Positions 8,087 to 16,337 of a stretch of DNA of 64,000 bases are shown here, one piece after another. The notes below the pieces were generated by a model. The model searched no databases, was not told the origin of the DNA, and saw only the letters and a list, made by a program, of their open reading frames with translations. The stretch is from Ktedonospora formicarum (GTDB lineage: Bacteria > Chloroflexota > Ktedonobacteria > Ktedonobacterales > Ktedonobacteraceae): the NCBI RefSeq assembly GCF_016587355.1, contig NZ_BNJF01000003.1, forward strand, positions 62,001-126,000. The letters are read 5' to 3'. Each line of letters starts with the position of its first letter. Position 1 is the first letter of the stretch. A program made the position numbers and the translations under genes.

Positions 8087-8115
8087 ACTATAGTATAGGC
8101 AAACGTCGCTGTCAA
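8087..8115 (-). promoter_or_regulatory. Sigma70-type promoter of the second tRNA-like cassette
   Basis: A perfect TTGACA (8110-8115), a 17-nt spacer and TATAGT (8087-8092) lie on the minus strand. The layout is identical to the promoter at 5765-5793, including the conserved leader caaatcgggc before the first tRNA-like gene. It probably drives the tRNA-like pair and possibly the LRV gene beyond. Confidence 0.75.
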
Positions 8116-8169
8116 TCTCCTGATCCAACGAGCATGTGTCGTAGTGCATATGTCCTTTATGATGATGCG

Positions 8170-9954
8170 CTACCACGCGACTGGACGGTAGTCTTTATAG
8201 AACTGACCATAGGGTGGCTTCCCCATGCTCAGGCTCATGAAGATGGGATCACAAACGCGTGCGGCGGCATCGACCATGTCGAGCGGCATCAGGCGTAGCA
8301 TATCCTTCCGGGTTGCCGGATCCGTAATAGGGGCTTGCTGTGAGACCCAACCCGGATCAACATTGTTCATAAAAATGTTGTCACGTGCAAGATCGGCGGC
8401 TGTGCTATGAGTGAGCATATTAAGCGCCGCTTTAGCCATATTGGTATGTGGGTGTGTACCGAGTTTCTCCTGGGCAAATTGCCCTTCTGCTGCAGACACA
8501 TTCACGATAAAGCGTTGTGGGAAGGGGCTACGCCGTAAGAGTGGGCGTAACTGACTGATCAACAGGAATGGTGCGGTGACATTGATCACCTGTACCTCCA
8601 GGAATTCGGTGAGGCTGATTTCGTCGATACCCTGATTCCAGCTATTTTGAGGCCGCAAGTCGATCTGTTGTTGATGTTCATCATAATGGCCCGGTGGGAA
8701 AAGAGACGCAGTATTTGCGGCATATACATCATGAGTCGCGGATATGTGCGGTGTAGCATCTATCGATCCCTGCCCTTCAGATAACGCGAATGGAACATGA
8801 TGAACTACTGGATGTAATTGCTTTATTAAAGCCTGCTGTTCTGGTGGTAGAGCTGAGAGTGAAGCTTGCTCGTTCGCGAGAAGGGTGGCGTAATAAGCGG
8901 GGGGACGCCATACCGTTTGCGCCGCGTTGTTGATCAGGGTATCCAGGCCGAGATTTGTCGTGTGGAGATGAGCGATAAAGTGTTCCAGCACTGGAAGATA
9001 GCGAAAATCAAGCCCATAGATCTGAAGTTTGTCACGCCATACGTCGAAGTCTGGTTCGCTACTATAGCGGCGGGCCGCATCACAAGGGAAACGCGTAGTG
9101 GCTATGACGTGCGCACCAGCGCGTAGCAGGCGCACCGCAGTGGCATAACCGATTTTTACGCGAGCACCAGTTACTAACGCAACGCGTCCCGCAAGATTGG
9201 CTCGTATTGCTCGCTTTTGATAATTGAGGTCGCCACAACGGAGGCATAAGTGCTCATAGAAAAAATGGCGACGTGCGAATTTTTGTTTACAGATGTAGCA
9301 AGGATGTGGCCTGGTCAGGTTCGGTTCGCGCGCTATATTGATGGTGGTTTGCTCAAATGTATCTCCATGGAGGAGAGGGGTCGTGTAGGAAAGATTATAG
9401 GTCTGCGCGATGAGATAGTCGGGGCGGAGCGCGGCATCCTGGCGTTTAAGTATGGCATCAAGGGTAAGGCAAAGTTTTTCCTGATCCCGTGTCTGAATGT
9501 CGGTGAGGCTTTGAAACGCCAGAATACCAAGCGGGAAGAGTTTTTTGGCAATACGGGTGGCTTTCGTTGCAGTCTGCGTTGTATGCTTCTGAGACGCTGG
9601 TCGCAGCATTTTGACACTGGCAATTCCTTGCAAGAGCGTATGAAGTGCAGACGTATCAAGTTCATTTGCCAGCAGGATTACGAGTAGTGCCTGGCGTATA
9701 TCATACATGGGCGCGCCAGCGCACCACGGACCAGGCGTGATGGTCTTATCATAGACAATGATGTCGATAGGATGAGATCGCTGCTCGTGTATATTTGCCA
9801 GCAAGCCAGTGCCGATGCCATAACTTGTCGGTAAGAGACGCGTGAGTGCTGCCTGAACGTCCTGCTGTAGAAGGCACCTATTATCTCGGGGCATAGAAAG
9901 GTGGTGACGTAGACAGGAGAGAATTTCGGGCAAGTGTTGACGAATATCAGTCAT
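8170..9954 (-). CDS. DUF6602-like / zinc-ribbon / SDR oxidoreductase fusion
   Basis: About 594 residues from the ATG at 9954. Residues ~30-75 (LLPTSYGIGTG, then HPIDIIVYDK) resemble the DUF6602 nuclease-like domain. A linker follows, then a treble Cys pair (Cys219, Cys222, Cys237, Cys240) in CYICK...LCLRCGDLNYQKR. The rest is a short-chain dehydrogenase with Rossmann motif VTGARVKIGY (261-270), an NNAAQ-type motif and HTNMAKAALNM near the active site. The Cys pair plus SDR is a known fusion; adding the N-terminal domain is unusual. In the active-site helix the Lys is present but the usual Tyr is not obvious, so activity is uncertain. The open frame continues upstream to 10521, but that part contains an integrase remnant and antisense of another gene. 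The start could also be 10032. I see no strong ribosome-binding site. Confidence 0.7.
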   Translation of the reverse strand: MTDIRQHLPEILSCLRHHLSMPRDNRCLLQQDVQAALTRLLPTSYGIGTGLLANIHEQRSHPIDIIVYDKTITPGPWCAGAPMYDIRQALLVILLANELDTSALHTLLQGIASVKMLRPASQKHTTQTATKATRIAKKLFPLGILAFQSLTDIQTRDQEKLCLTLDAILKRQDAALRPDYLIAQTYNLSYTTPLLHGDTFEQTTINIAREPNLTRPHPCYICKQKFARRHFFYEHLCLRCGDLNYQKRAIRANLAGRVALVTGARVKIGYATAVRLLRAGAHVIATTRFPCDAARRYSSEPDFDVWRDKLQIYGLDFRYLPVLEHFIAHLHTTNLGLDTLINNAAQTVWRPPAYYATLLANEQASLSALPPEQQALIKQLHPVVHHVPFALSEGQGSIDATPHISATHDVYAANTASLFPPGHYDEHQQQIDLRPQNSWNQGIDEISLTEFLEVQVINVTAPFLLISQLRPLLRRSPFPQRFIVNVSAAEGQFAQEKLGTHPHTNMAKAALNMLTHSTAADLARDNIFMNNVDPGWVSQQAPITDPATRKDMLRLMPLDMVDAAARVCDPIFMSLSMGKPPYGQFYKDYRPVAW

Positions 9955-9984
9955 ATGTCTATGCTCATTCCAGCTCAGGCTTGT

Positions 9985-10071
9985 AGAAAGTTGATCCTCA
10001 CGATATGCGTAGCGATGAAGGGTGAGTACCATTGATGAGTGCCCTAACAGCTTTACAACACTAGCATGCGA
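9985..10071 (-). pseudogene. Tyrosine recombinase C-terminal scrap
   Basis: In the same frame as the SDR fusion, the peptide VVKLLGHSSMVLTLHRYAY matches the LLGHSS...TL..Y motif around the catalytic His and Tyr of phage-type integrases. Nothing else of an integrase is present. It is a short remnant fused to the 5' side of the SDR gene and next to a 5'-truncated gene on the other strand, marking a rearrangement point. Confidence 0.5.
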
Positions 10072-10164
10072 AAGGAAGTATGTCAATGTATTCAATAAAA
10101 ATGAAGTTCCCAAAACTACATTGATCTGGGATAGGTACATACAGAAGAACGTCGCCAAAGGGTC

Positions 10165-10794
10165 TTGAAGGACTGGCTGGTGGACGCAGTGGCAGCAACA
10201 CTTATCCAGAACGGGACCAGTCTGACCGAAGCGGTCCTGACGCAAACGATGCCACATCCGGCCAGACGGTTCAGTCTGGAAATGGAAGCGCGGGCGGGCG
10301 AACATAGCATCGCCCGCCACGATAGCGAGAGCGCCAAACAATTCCAGGCTCTGGTAAAAAAGCCGACCAACGTAGCAAAGGAAAAGGCAAAACAAGCAGC
10401 CGGAAACGGATCTAGGGTGCCTCATGCTGACCAAGCCGACCAGATGAAGGCATCCTCTACTGTAACGGTACTCCCCATGCCGCAAGTGACCCCCAAACCG
10501 ACCAAACTTCGTGTGGGGCAACGTGCGCCAGAACGTGATCCTGTTGGAAATACTCCTTCTCCGGCACAGAAATCCGTCGGATGTTCCTTTACCGAAGTTA
10601 TCTCAGTAACACGTGCTCAAACAGAAGAAGCGGGGGTCTCGCGCTTTGAATGTCCAACCTGTCTAGCAACGAGAACTATTCCTTTCACCGAGGGAAGTGT
10701 GAAGTTTCCCTGGCATCCAAAGCGCACCACAGTTACTCCTAACCACGGCTTACGTTGGGTCAAGCGAGAAATCTGGCGGCTCTCTGAAAAGTAG
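10165..10794 (+). CDS. Zinc-ribbon protein of a local paralogous family (5'-truncated?)
   Basis: The ~210-residue product ends in a conserved module: CPTCLATR, ~18 residues, then PWHPKR, GLRW and a final WRL. The same layout occurs at 54888-55283 (CPACGATR, PPHTPLR, WIRQGTIWAI), so this is a real family with one CxxC pair visible. The N-terminal half is a polar, low-complexity linker. The only start near the beginning of homologous-looking sequence is TTG 10165. The frame reads sensibly (TEERRQRVLKDW) a little upstream to a stop at ~10134, next to the integrase remnant, so the true 5' end may be lost. The function is unknown; a nucleic-acid-binding role would be a guess. Confidence 0.5.
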   Translation: MKDWLVDAVAATLIQNGTSLTEAVLTQTMPHPARRFSLEMEARAGEHSIARHDSESAKQFQALVKKPTNVAKEKAKQAAGNGSRVPHADQADQMKASSTVTVLPMPQVTPKPTKLRVGQRAPERDPVGNTPSPAQKSVGCSFTEVISVTRAQTEEAGVSRFECPTCLATRTIPFTEGSVKFPWHPKRTTVTPNHGLRWVKREIWRLSEK

Positions 10795-10808
10795 AGAGAG
10801 CGGCAGCC

Positions 10809-10846
10809 TTGACACACCTGCTACAATGAGTATGTACTCAGTCATT
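10809..10846 (+). promoter_or_regulatory. tetR promoter with overlapping operator
   Basis: TTGACA (10809-10814), a 16-nt spacer and TATGTA (10831-10836) are overlapped by the inverted repeat aatgagtatgtactcagtcatt (10825-10846). A closely related sequence lies before the downstream SDR (11452-11475), supporting autoregulation by the TetR protein. Confidence 0.65.
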
Positions 10847-10865
10847 ATTCAATTGGTGAGAGTGT

Positions 10866-11438
10866 ATGGCAAGACTAAAAAGTCCAGAGAAACGCGACGC
10901 TCTCCTTGCGGCAGCCGTTCAGGTGATCGCTGAGCAAGGTTTGAGTGTCCCTACCTCTAAAATCGCCAAAGTAGCCGGAGTCTCAGAAGGATCACTCTTC
11001 ACCTACTTTGAAACCAAGGAGACACTACTCAATGAATTGTATTTGGAATTGAAGGCCGAAGTGCGAGCAAACATGCTCGACACCTATCCCGCCCATGCAA
11101 GCTTAGAGGTCCGTGCTCGTTACATTTGGGACATGTATGTGAGATTTGGCATTGCCCATCCTGATAAATACAAAGTCATCACCCAATTGAGCGTTTCGGA
11201 TTCCGTTAGGGAACAGACCAAACGCCTGAGTATGGAAGGATACGAAACTCTTCATGCAATGGTTCAAGAGATGTTTGCCTATGGTGCTCTCAAGGATCAG
11301 CCCTATGCATTTGGCACAGCCTTACTCCTCTCTCTCATGAATATGACGATTGAGTTCATTGCACTCCATCCTTCAGAGGCCGATCGTTTTTGGGATGCTG
11401 GATTTACCGCTTTCTGGAATGCAGTGACAGGGCCCTAA
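10866..11438 (+). CDS. TetR/AcrR family transcriptional regulator
   Basis: This 190-residue protein has an N-terminal TetR helix-turn-helix: VIAEQGLSVPTSKIAKVAG followed by SEGSLFTYFETKETLLNELY (about residues 16-58). The rest is an all-helical ligand domain of unknown specificity. The start ATG follows gagagtgt, a modest ribosome-binding site. It sits upstream of an SDR gene in the same direction. Palindromic sites beginning atgagtatgta occur before both genes, so it probably represses itself and the SDR in response to a small molecule. Confidence 0.9.
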   Translation: MARLKSPEKRDALLAAAVQVIAEQGLSVPTSKIAKVAGVSEGSLFTYFETKETLLNELYLELKAEVRANMLDTYPAHASLEVRARYIWDMYVRFGIAHPDKYKVITQLSVSDSVREQTKRLSMEGYETLHAMVQEMFAYGALKDQPYAFGTALLLSLMNMTIEFIALHPSEADRFWDAGFTAFWNAVTGP

Positions 11439-11451
11439 AAATTTTCCTGTT

Positions 11452-11475
11452 AAATGAGTATGTAAGCGCTCATTT
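11452..11475 (+). promoter_or_regulatory. Second TetR-type operator, upstream of the SDR
   Basis: The inverted repeat aaatgag-N10-ctcattt shares aatgagtatgta with the operator overlapping the tetR promoter. It lies just after the tetR stop, ~280 nt before the SDR start. The rest of 11476-11757 shows no convincing gene. Confidence 0.55.
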
Positions 11476-11757
11476 AGGAAACAAATGATTGCCAGACGTT
11501 GTCTGACTATCGGTTCTGAGTTTGAGAAAGGAAGGTAAGTATGGCACTCATTACCACACGGTTTGGTCTACTGATCTGACTCCAACTCTCATGATCATGC
11601 CATTCGCCTGTTCAGGTATGATGCCCCTGACTTTTTGGTTCTCTTCGTCACCTGTAGATGAGATCGTGCCAGGGCAAATGGTGTGTGTGTTATCAATCAC
11701 GACTCCCCACCCTTCCGGTACAATCACAAACACTCATGCTTCTTTCAAGAGGTTTTC

Positions 11758-12740
11758 ATGACAACACCCAATTCACTCATCACAACCCGCTTCAACGCCA
11801 CAAGCACCGCTGAGGACGTCGTGGCTGGTCTCAACCTCACCAGTGTCCGTGCCATCGTCACCGGAGCCTCGTCTGGCATCGGCCTTGAGACCGCTCGCGC
11901 ACTCGCCGGTGCTGGCGCGGAAGTCACCCTCGCAGTCCGCAATACCGACGCTGGCGCGAAGGTAGCTGAGGACATTGCGAAGTCAACCAGGAATGAGCGT
12001 GTGCACGTCACCGCTCTGGACCTTGCCAATCAAGCCTCAGTAGCCAACTTTGTCCAGAACTGGAACGGCCCGCTACATCTGCTGATCAACAATGCAGGGG
12101 TCATTCCGAGCACTCTATCCCGAACTGCTGAAGGCTGGGAACTGCAGTTCGCCACCAATTACCTTGGCCACTTCACCCTGAGCCTCGGATTGCATGACGC
12201 CCTCGCCGTTGGTGCCCGCGAACGGGGCGGGGCACGTATCGTCTCAGTCAGCTCCACGGCACATATGAGATCACCGGTCGTGTTCGACGACATCCACTTT
12301 GAACGACGCGAGTACGACCCGCAGGCGGCCTACGCGCAGTCCAAGACCGCCGACTCGTTATTCGCGGTCGAAGCCACGCGCCGCTGGGCCGCTGACGGCA
12401 TCGTCGCCAACGCTGTCAACCCCGGCGGTGTCGCCACCGGGTTGCAAAGAGACTTCACACAGAAACAAAAAGATTACTTGGCCGCCGCCGAGGCCGCCGG
12501 AGTCTTCGTCTACAAGACTGTCGAGCAAGGCGCAGCTACTACCCTCGTCGCGGCAGTTGCCCCGAATTCGCCCACACCGGCGGGCACTATCTTACCGACG
12601 GCCAGGAGGCCCACACGGTGCCTAACGACGCCGACTTGTTCAAAAATGGCGACGGCGTCAAGCAGTGGGCGATTGACCCGGACACCGCACAGAAACTGTG
12701 GACGGTCTCGCTCGAACTCATCGGCCAACCCGCCGCGTAA
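11758..12740 (+). pseudogene. SDR oxidoreductase, frameshifted (probably one missing base)
   Basis: The start ATG 11758 follows agaggttttc. The product has VTGASSGIGLETA (TGxxxGxG), NNAG and SSTAHM, with a YAQSK active site, in the family of retinol-dehydrogenase/WW-domain-like SDRs. At ~12561-12566 the frame is lost. Adding one base in ccccgaattc restores ...PEFAHTGGHYLTDG to a TAA at 12738, giving 327 residues, the normal length. Without it the frame runs on into the 233-bp repeat. It lies under the operator at 11452-11475 and is the likely target of the neighbouring TetR. Confidence 0.85.
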
Positions 12741-12763
12741 GGCGAATCGAATCCGCGTTGCGG

Positions 12764-12996
12764 GGGTTAAAACAAGTTTCTTGAAGAGTGGACAAAGAGT
12801 TCTTTCTGTTGACATCTGTTGCTCTTGCATTCGTATCTCGTTTCTGCTAGAATTCCTCCTTGTACGGTGAGTGACACCGGAATGTACGCCTGTGGAGATC
12901 CTGTAAGACCTGGTAGATCCAGGCAGGTTGTTCGTTGAAGCAGGAACCGAACGCCAGATAGGGCTTGTCCCTCTTTGGGTCAGTTTCGGATAACGG
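12764..12996 (+). repeat. 233-bp repeat, copy A: solo tnpB 3' end / omega-RNA-like sequence
   Basis: It matches 25302-25534 (opposite strand) over the full 233 bp with about ten differences. The distal half encodes a TnpB-like tail (YACGDPVRPG) followed by gttgaagcaggaac, the box that ends IS605 tnpB genes and belongs to the omega-RNA scaffold. No tnpB lies beside either copy. The proximal half has a possible promoter, TTGCAT-17-TAGAAT (12816-12854), that would transcribe the scaffold. Confidence 0.7.
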
Positions 12997-13008
12997 ATGC
13001 GTGTCCCT

Positions 13009-13087
13009 ATCGGAGACAGGCCCAGGATACGTGAGAAAACTACTCAAAGTGAGAGATTTTTTCACGTATCCTGGGCCTGTCTCCGAT
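13009..13087. repeat. 26-bp perfect inverted repeat upstream of the ISL3 transposase
   Basis: The arms 13009-13034 and 13062-13087 (atcggagacaggcccaggat outward) are perfectly complementary with a 27-nt loop. It is a large hairpin between the 233-bp repeat and the ISL3 gene. It may be an element end or an independent palindromic insertion. Confidence 0.75.
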
Positions 13088-13224
13088 TTGCTTCTCGTCA
13101 CCGTTTGCAACAGCCCGAAAAGGACGCCATTTTATGCTTACTTCTGTTACAGTACATGTATTGAGAAGTAATGATATACTCTTTGTGAAAAATGCTGCTC
13201 TCTAGTGTTCACGAGGAACTGGTG

Positions 13225-14979
13225 ATGGAAGGGTTGCCTCTCTTGTCTCTTCCGGAAGGACTATGCATTATGCAGATCCAAGAGGAAACAACAGCACTCA
13301 CCATTTCGGTGGCAAGCACTCGTCCTTGTTCACGCTGCCCTCTCTGTGCTCAAGCATCCACTTCGGTTCATAACCATTACAGCAGAACCGTGCGAGATGT
13401 GCCTTGTGGAGGCCGTAACGTTCGTTTGCACCTGGCAGTGCGCAAATTCTTTTGTCGCAATTCTGCTTGCCAGCGGAAGATCTTCACAGAGCGTCTGCCT
13501 ACGTTCGTGGAACCCTGGGCGCAGATGACGCTTCGTTTGATTGCTGCAATCCAAGCTATTGGTCTCTCCACTTCGGGAAGATTGGGAGCGCGACTAGCAA
13601 CGCGTCTGGGCATTTCCACCTCATGGATGACTCTCGTGCGACGCATCATGGATCTTCCCACCCCTAGCGCCGGTTTGGTCACTGCTTTAGGAATTGACGA
13701 CTTTTCGTTTCGCCGAGGACGCAGGTTCGGCACGATTCTTGTCGATTTAAGTTCCCACCAAGTGATCGATTTACTTGACGAACGCTCGACGGAAACCGCC
13801 GCCAAGTGGATGCGCCAGCACCCGGAAATTGAGTACGTGAGTCGAGATCGAGGCAATGACTATACACGAGCAGCCCGTGAAGGAGCTCCCCAGGCAGTTC
13901 CCGTCGCGGATCGCTTTCACTTAATGAAGAACTTAGTAGAGGCTATTGAACCACTAATTGCTCGCAGTTACAAAGAGCTGCGCTTTGCGTAGCTCCCCCT
14001 TCACGCACCTTCCGTTCTCTCAGCTAATGAGAGGTCGCAAGCCGCTGATACAGAGGTGGAGCGCCAGCGCGTAGCGCGGCAGGCTAACAAACAAGAGCGG
14101 TTTGAACAGGTCAAAGCCTCCCTCTCACACGGCATTTCTCCCAAAGAGATCGCCCAAAGGCTCGCAATGCCAGTACGCACGGTGTATCGCTGGCAAAAGC
14201 GAGAGGTATGTCCTGCGCATCGTCCTCAGCGTAAACTACAAACCGACAAACAAGAGCGTCTTGAACAGGCCAGAGCCTTGCGGCTACGTGGCCTTTCCCA
14301 CAAAGAAATTGCTGGTCGGCTCGCAATAGGAGTACGGACGGTACAGCGCTGGCTTCGGCAACCTGATGGCACAACTAACCAGCCACAACGCAAACGTCGG
14401 AGCATCTTTGATCCCTATGCTCCCTACGTTCTCTCCCGATGGCAGCAAGGCTGTCGAGAGAGCAGGTTTATCTTTCAAGAAATCCAGAAACAGGGTTTTA
14501 AAGGATCCATACGTACCGTCTACCGTTTCATCCACACACTGCGCCAAGGGCCAGTCGAGCTTCCCGCGCCCTCTGTGTTAGATCGAGTATCCGTACAGGA
14601 AGCTCTCTGGTTGATTGTTCGCCCATTTGACGATTTGGAGCTAGACGAACGTCGCAATCTCCTAGAGTTGTGCCAGACCCGTTCCCAACTCTCGATGCTG
14701 CATCCCCTGGTCCAAGCTTTTGGGCAGATCGTTCGCAAACGTGAAGGACATCGATTAGAAGACTGGAAGCAACACGTAGCCGAGAGTGGGATCTCCGAAG
14801 TGCAACGTTTTGTAGCGGGACTGGAACGAGACCAAGAAGCGGTGCTCGCCGGGCTCACCCTGGTTTACTCTAATGGTCAGGTGGAGGGTCAAGTCAACAA
14901 GCTCAAACTGCTCAAAAGAACCATGTATGGTAGAGCCGGATTTCCTTTGCTTCGGCAACGCGTGCTCCATGCCCTCTAA
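13225..14979 (+). pseudogene. ISL3 family transposase, interrupted by an amber stop
   Basis: The N-terminal zinc motif (CSRCPLC...CQRK-type) and DDE region (GIDDFSFRRG; then VADRFHLMKN) identify ISL3. A TAG at 13990-13992 stops the frame after KELRFA. The same frame stays open to 14979, so one substitution separates the halves. The second half has a tandem pair of helix-turn-helix units (ISPKEIAQRLAMPVRTVYRW and LSHKEIAGRLAIGVRTVQRW), which split the DDE domain. It ends with NGQVEGQVNKLKLLKRTMYGR, the family's terminal catalytic-Glu block. I chose the start at 13225 because GAGGA precedes it. It is inactive unless the stop is suppressed. Confidence 0.9.
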
Positions 14980-14990
14980 CGAAAGGGATG

Positions 14991-15744
14991 TCACGCTCCC
15001 TTTCGTTTGCGTAAGCGGAAGGCAATAAAGGCAGGCTGCTCCATGAGCTCACGATAGGTCTCAGGATCGATCTCTGCCGCTGCTGGTTCAGGTTGCGGCT
15101 CAAGCAGTTGGTCGATAAAAAAACCTGCCTGAGCAAACTCATCACAAAGGGTGGTCAAGGAAACCCGCCAAAAAGGCATCTGGAAGGCTTCGGATGAGCT
15201 GTTGTACCACGTGTCTTGGACGAGTTCGGTCGCAAAGTACGATCCACCATGTTGCTTCCAATCCGCAAAGGGATGCGATGTGGACACGATCAATGAACCG
15301 TCAGCCGTCAAGACACGTGCCACCTCACGGAGTGCTGCTACGCGTGCCGTCACATGATGAAGCATCAGTGGGCCACGGCAATGTCAAAAGATGCATCAGC
15401 AGCGAAAGGAAGCGGTTGGGAGATATCATGCTGATAGAACGTTCCACGATCTCCAACGCGCAGCCTTGCTCGTTCAATCATCTCACCGCTGATGTCGAAT
15501 CCAACGACCTGTGCCCCACGCTCAATGAGCCAGGCCGCATACAACCCAGGTCCACACCCAATGTCCAAGACCCTTTTGCCCTGTACGGGTGGGAGCAGAC
15601 TCAGCACCGCTGGCCGATCATAGTGAGCGTTGTATACACTCTGAGTCGCGTGACTCTCGAAGTCCTGAGCTATAGAGTCGTAAATGGAAGAGACAGAAGT
15701 AATGTCGGGGTACTCATAGATCCCTCTTTCTATTCTTGTGTCAT
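14991..15744 (-). pseudogene. Class I SAM-dependent methyltransferase, frameshifted
   Basis: The two frames join into one protein. The first has VLDIGCGPGLYAAWL (SAM-binding motif I) and GFDISGEMIERAR. The second continues MLHHVTARVAALREVARVL to RKRKGA. One base appears missing near 15366 (cactgatg) and another near 15731, since ATG 15744 with GGAG just upstream reaches the main frame after one added base. Both corrections give 251 residues, typical for small-molecule methyltransferases of the UbiE/BioC-like group. The substrate is unknown. It converges on the ISL3 element. Confidence 0.8.
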
Positions 15745-16337
15745 GCTCCTGAAAATCAACGCTCTATTCTACGATTTTGAAGGAGTTCATGCAAGTAATA
15801 TATTTTTGTTCACATCCTTCTTTTCATCTGAAAGGAGAATAAGCAAGCGGGTGGATTCACCAAAGCTGTGTATGACCCAATTTACCTGAGAAATGACAAT
15901 CTCATGTGCGCATTCTTTGTTTTTTCTAGAAATTTCTTTTGATTCTTTTTCCTCTTTTATTTCTAATCCCTTATATCACTTGTTTCCTTTTTTCTGCTTC
16001 TTCAAGATGAGACCGAGGATTTTTTGCTCATCGATATCTTCGTAAACTCAACAAGGATTTTTTCAACAGGCTGGTTCGTTAAACGAAATAGTTTTCACCA
16101 AAACCGCCACAGGAAGCCCCTGACTTTTCTACACATTTTTCAAGGTCATCCAGAGCAAGCCTGATAAGAGGCCCAACGAGATTCACTACGGTTCTCTTGA
16201 ATGACCTTGAGCTCATCCTCCGGAATCGTCTTGGCAAGCGACACCAGCGCTATTCACTAAAAATAGGTAGAAAAGTCAGCCCTAAAGGGCTGGGGTCACT
16301 GACTCAAAGACACAAGATGCGATGCCAGAACATTCCA
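15745..16337. other. AT-rich intergenic region with a small IS-like remnant
   Basis: 15745-16080 is AT-rich and shows no gene or RNA I recognise. At 16120-16279 a 13-bp inverted repeat (ctgacttttctac / gtagaaaagtcag) encloses ~130 nt. The minus strand there could encode a short helical peptide (around AKTIPEDELKVIQENR). The right arm runs into cagccctaaagggctggggtc, an IS605-type end hairpin. Confidence 0.4.

Noticed and set aside
9955..10521. Long N-terminal extension of the SDR fusion frame
   Set aside because: It overlaps the zinc-ribbon gene on the other strand and includes an integrase scrap; composition is unlike the rest of the protein.
12847..13110. Minus-strand ORF conserved between the two 233-bp repeats
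   Set aside because: Conservation is explained by DNA repeat identity; the opposite strand encodes the TnpB tail and guide-scaffold region.
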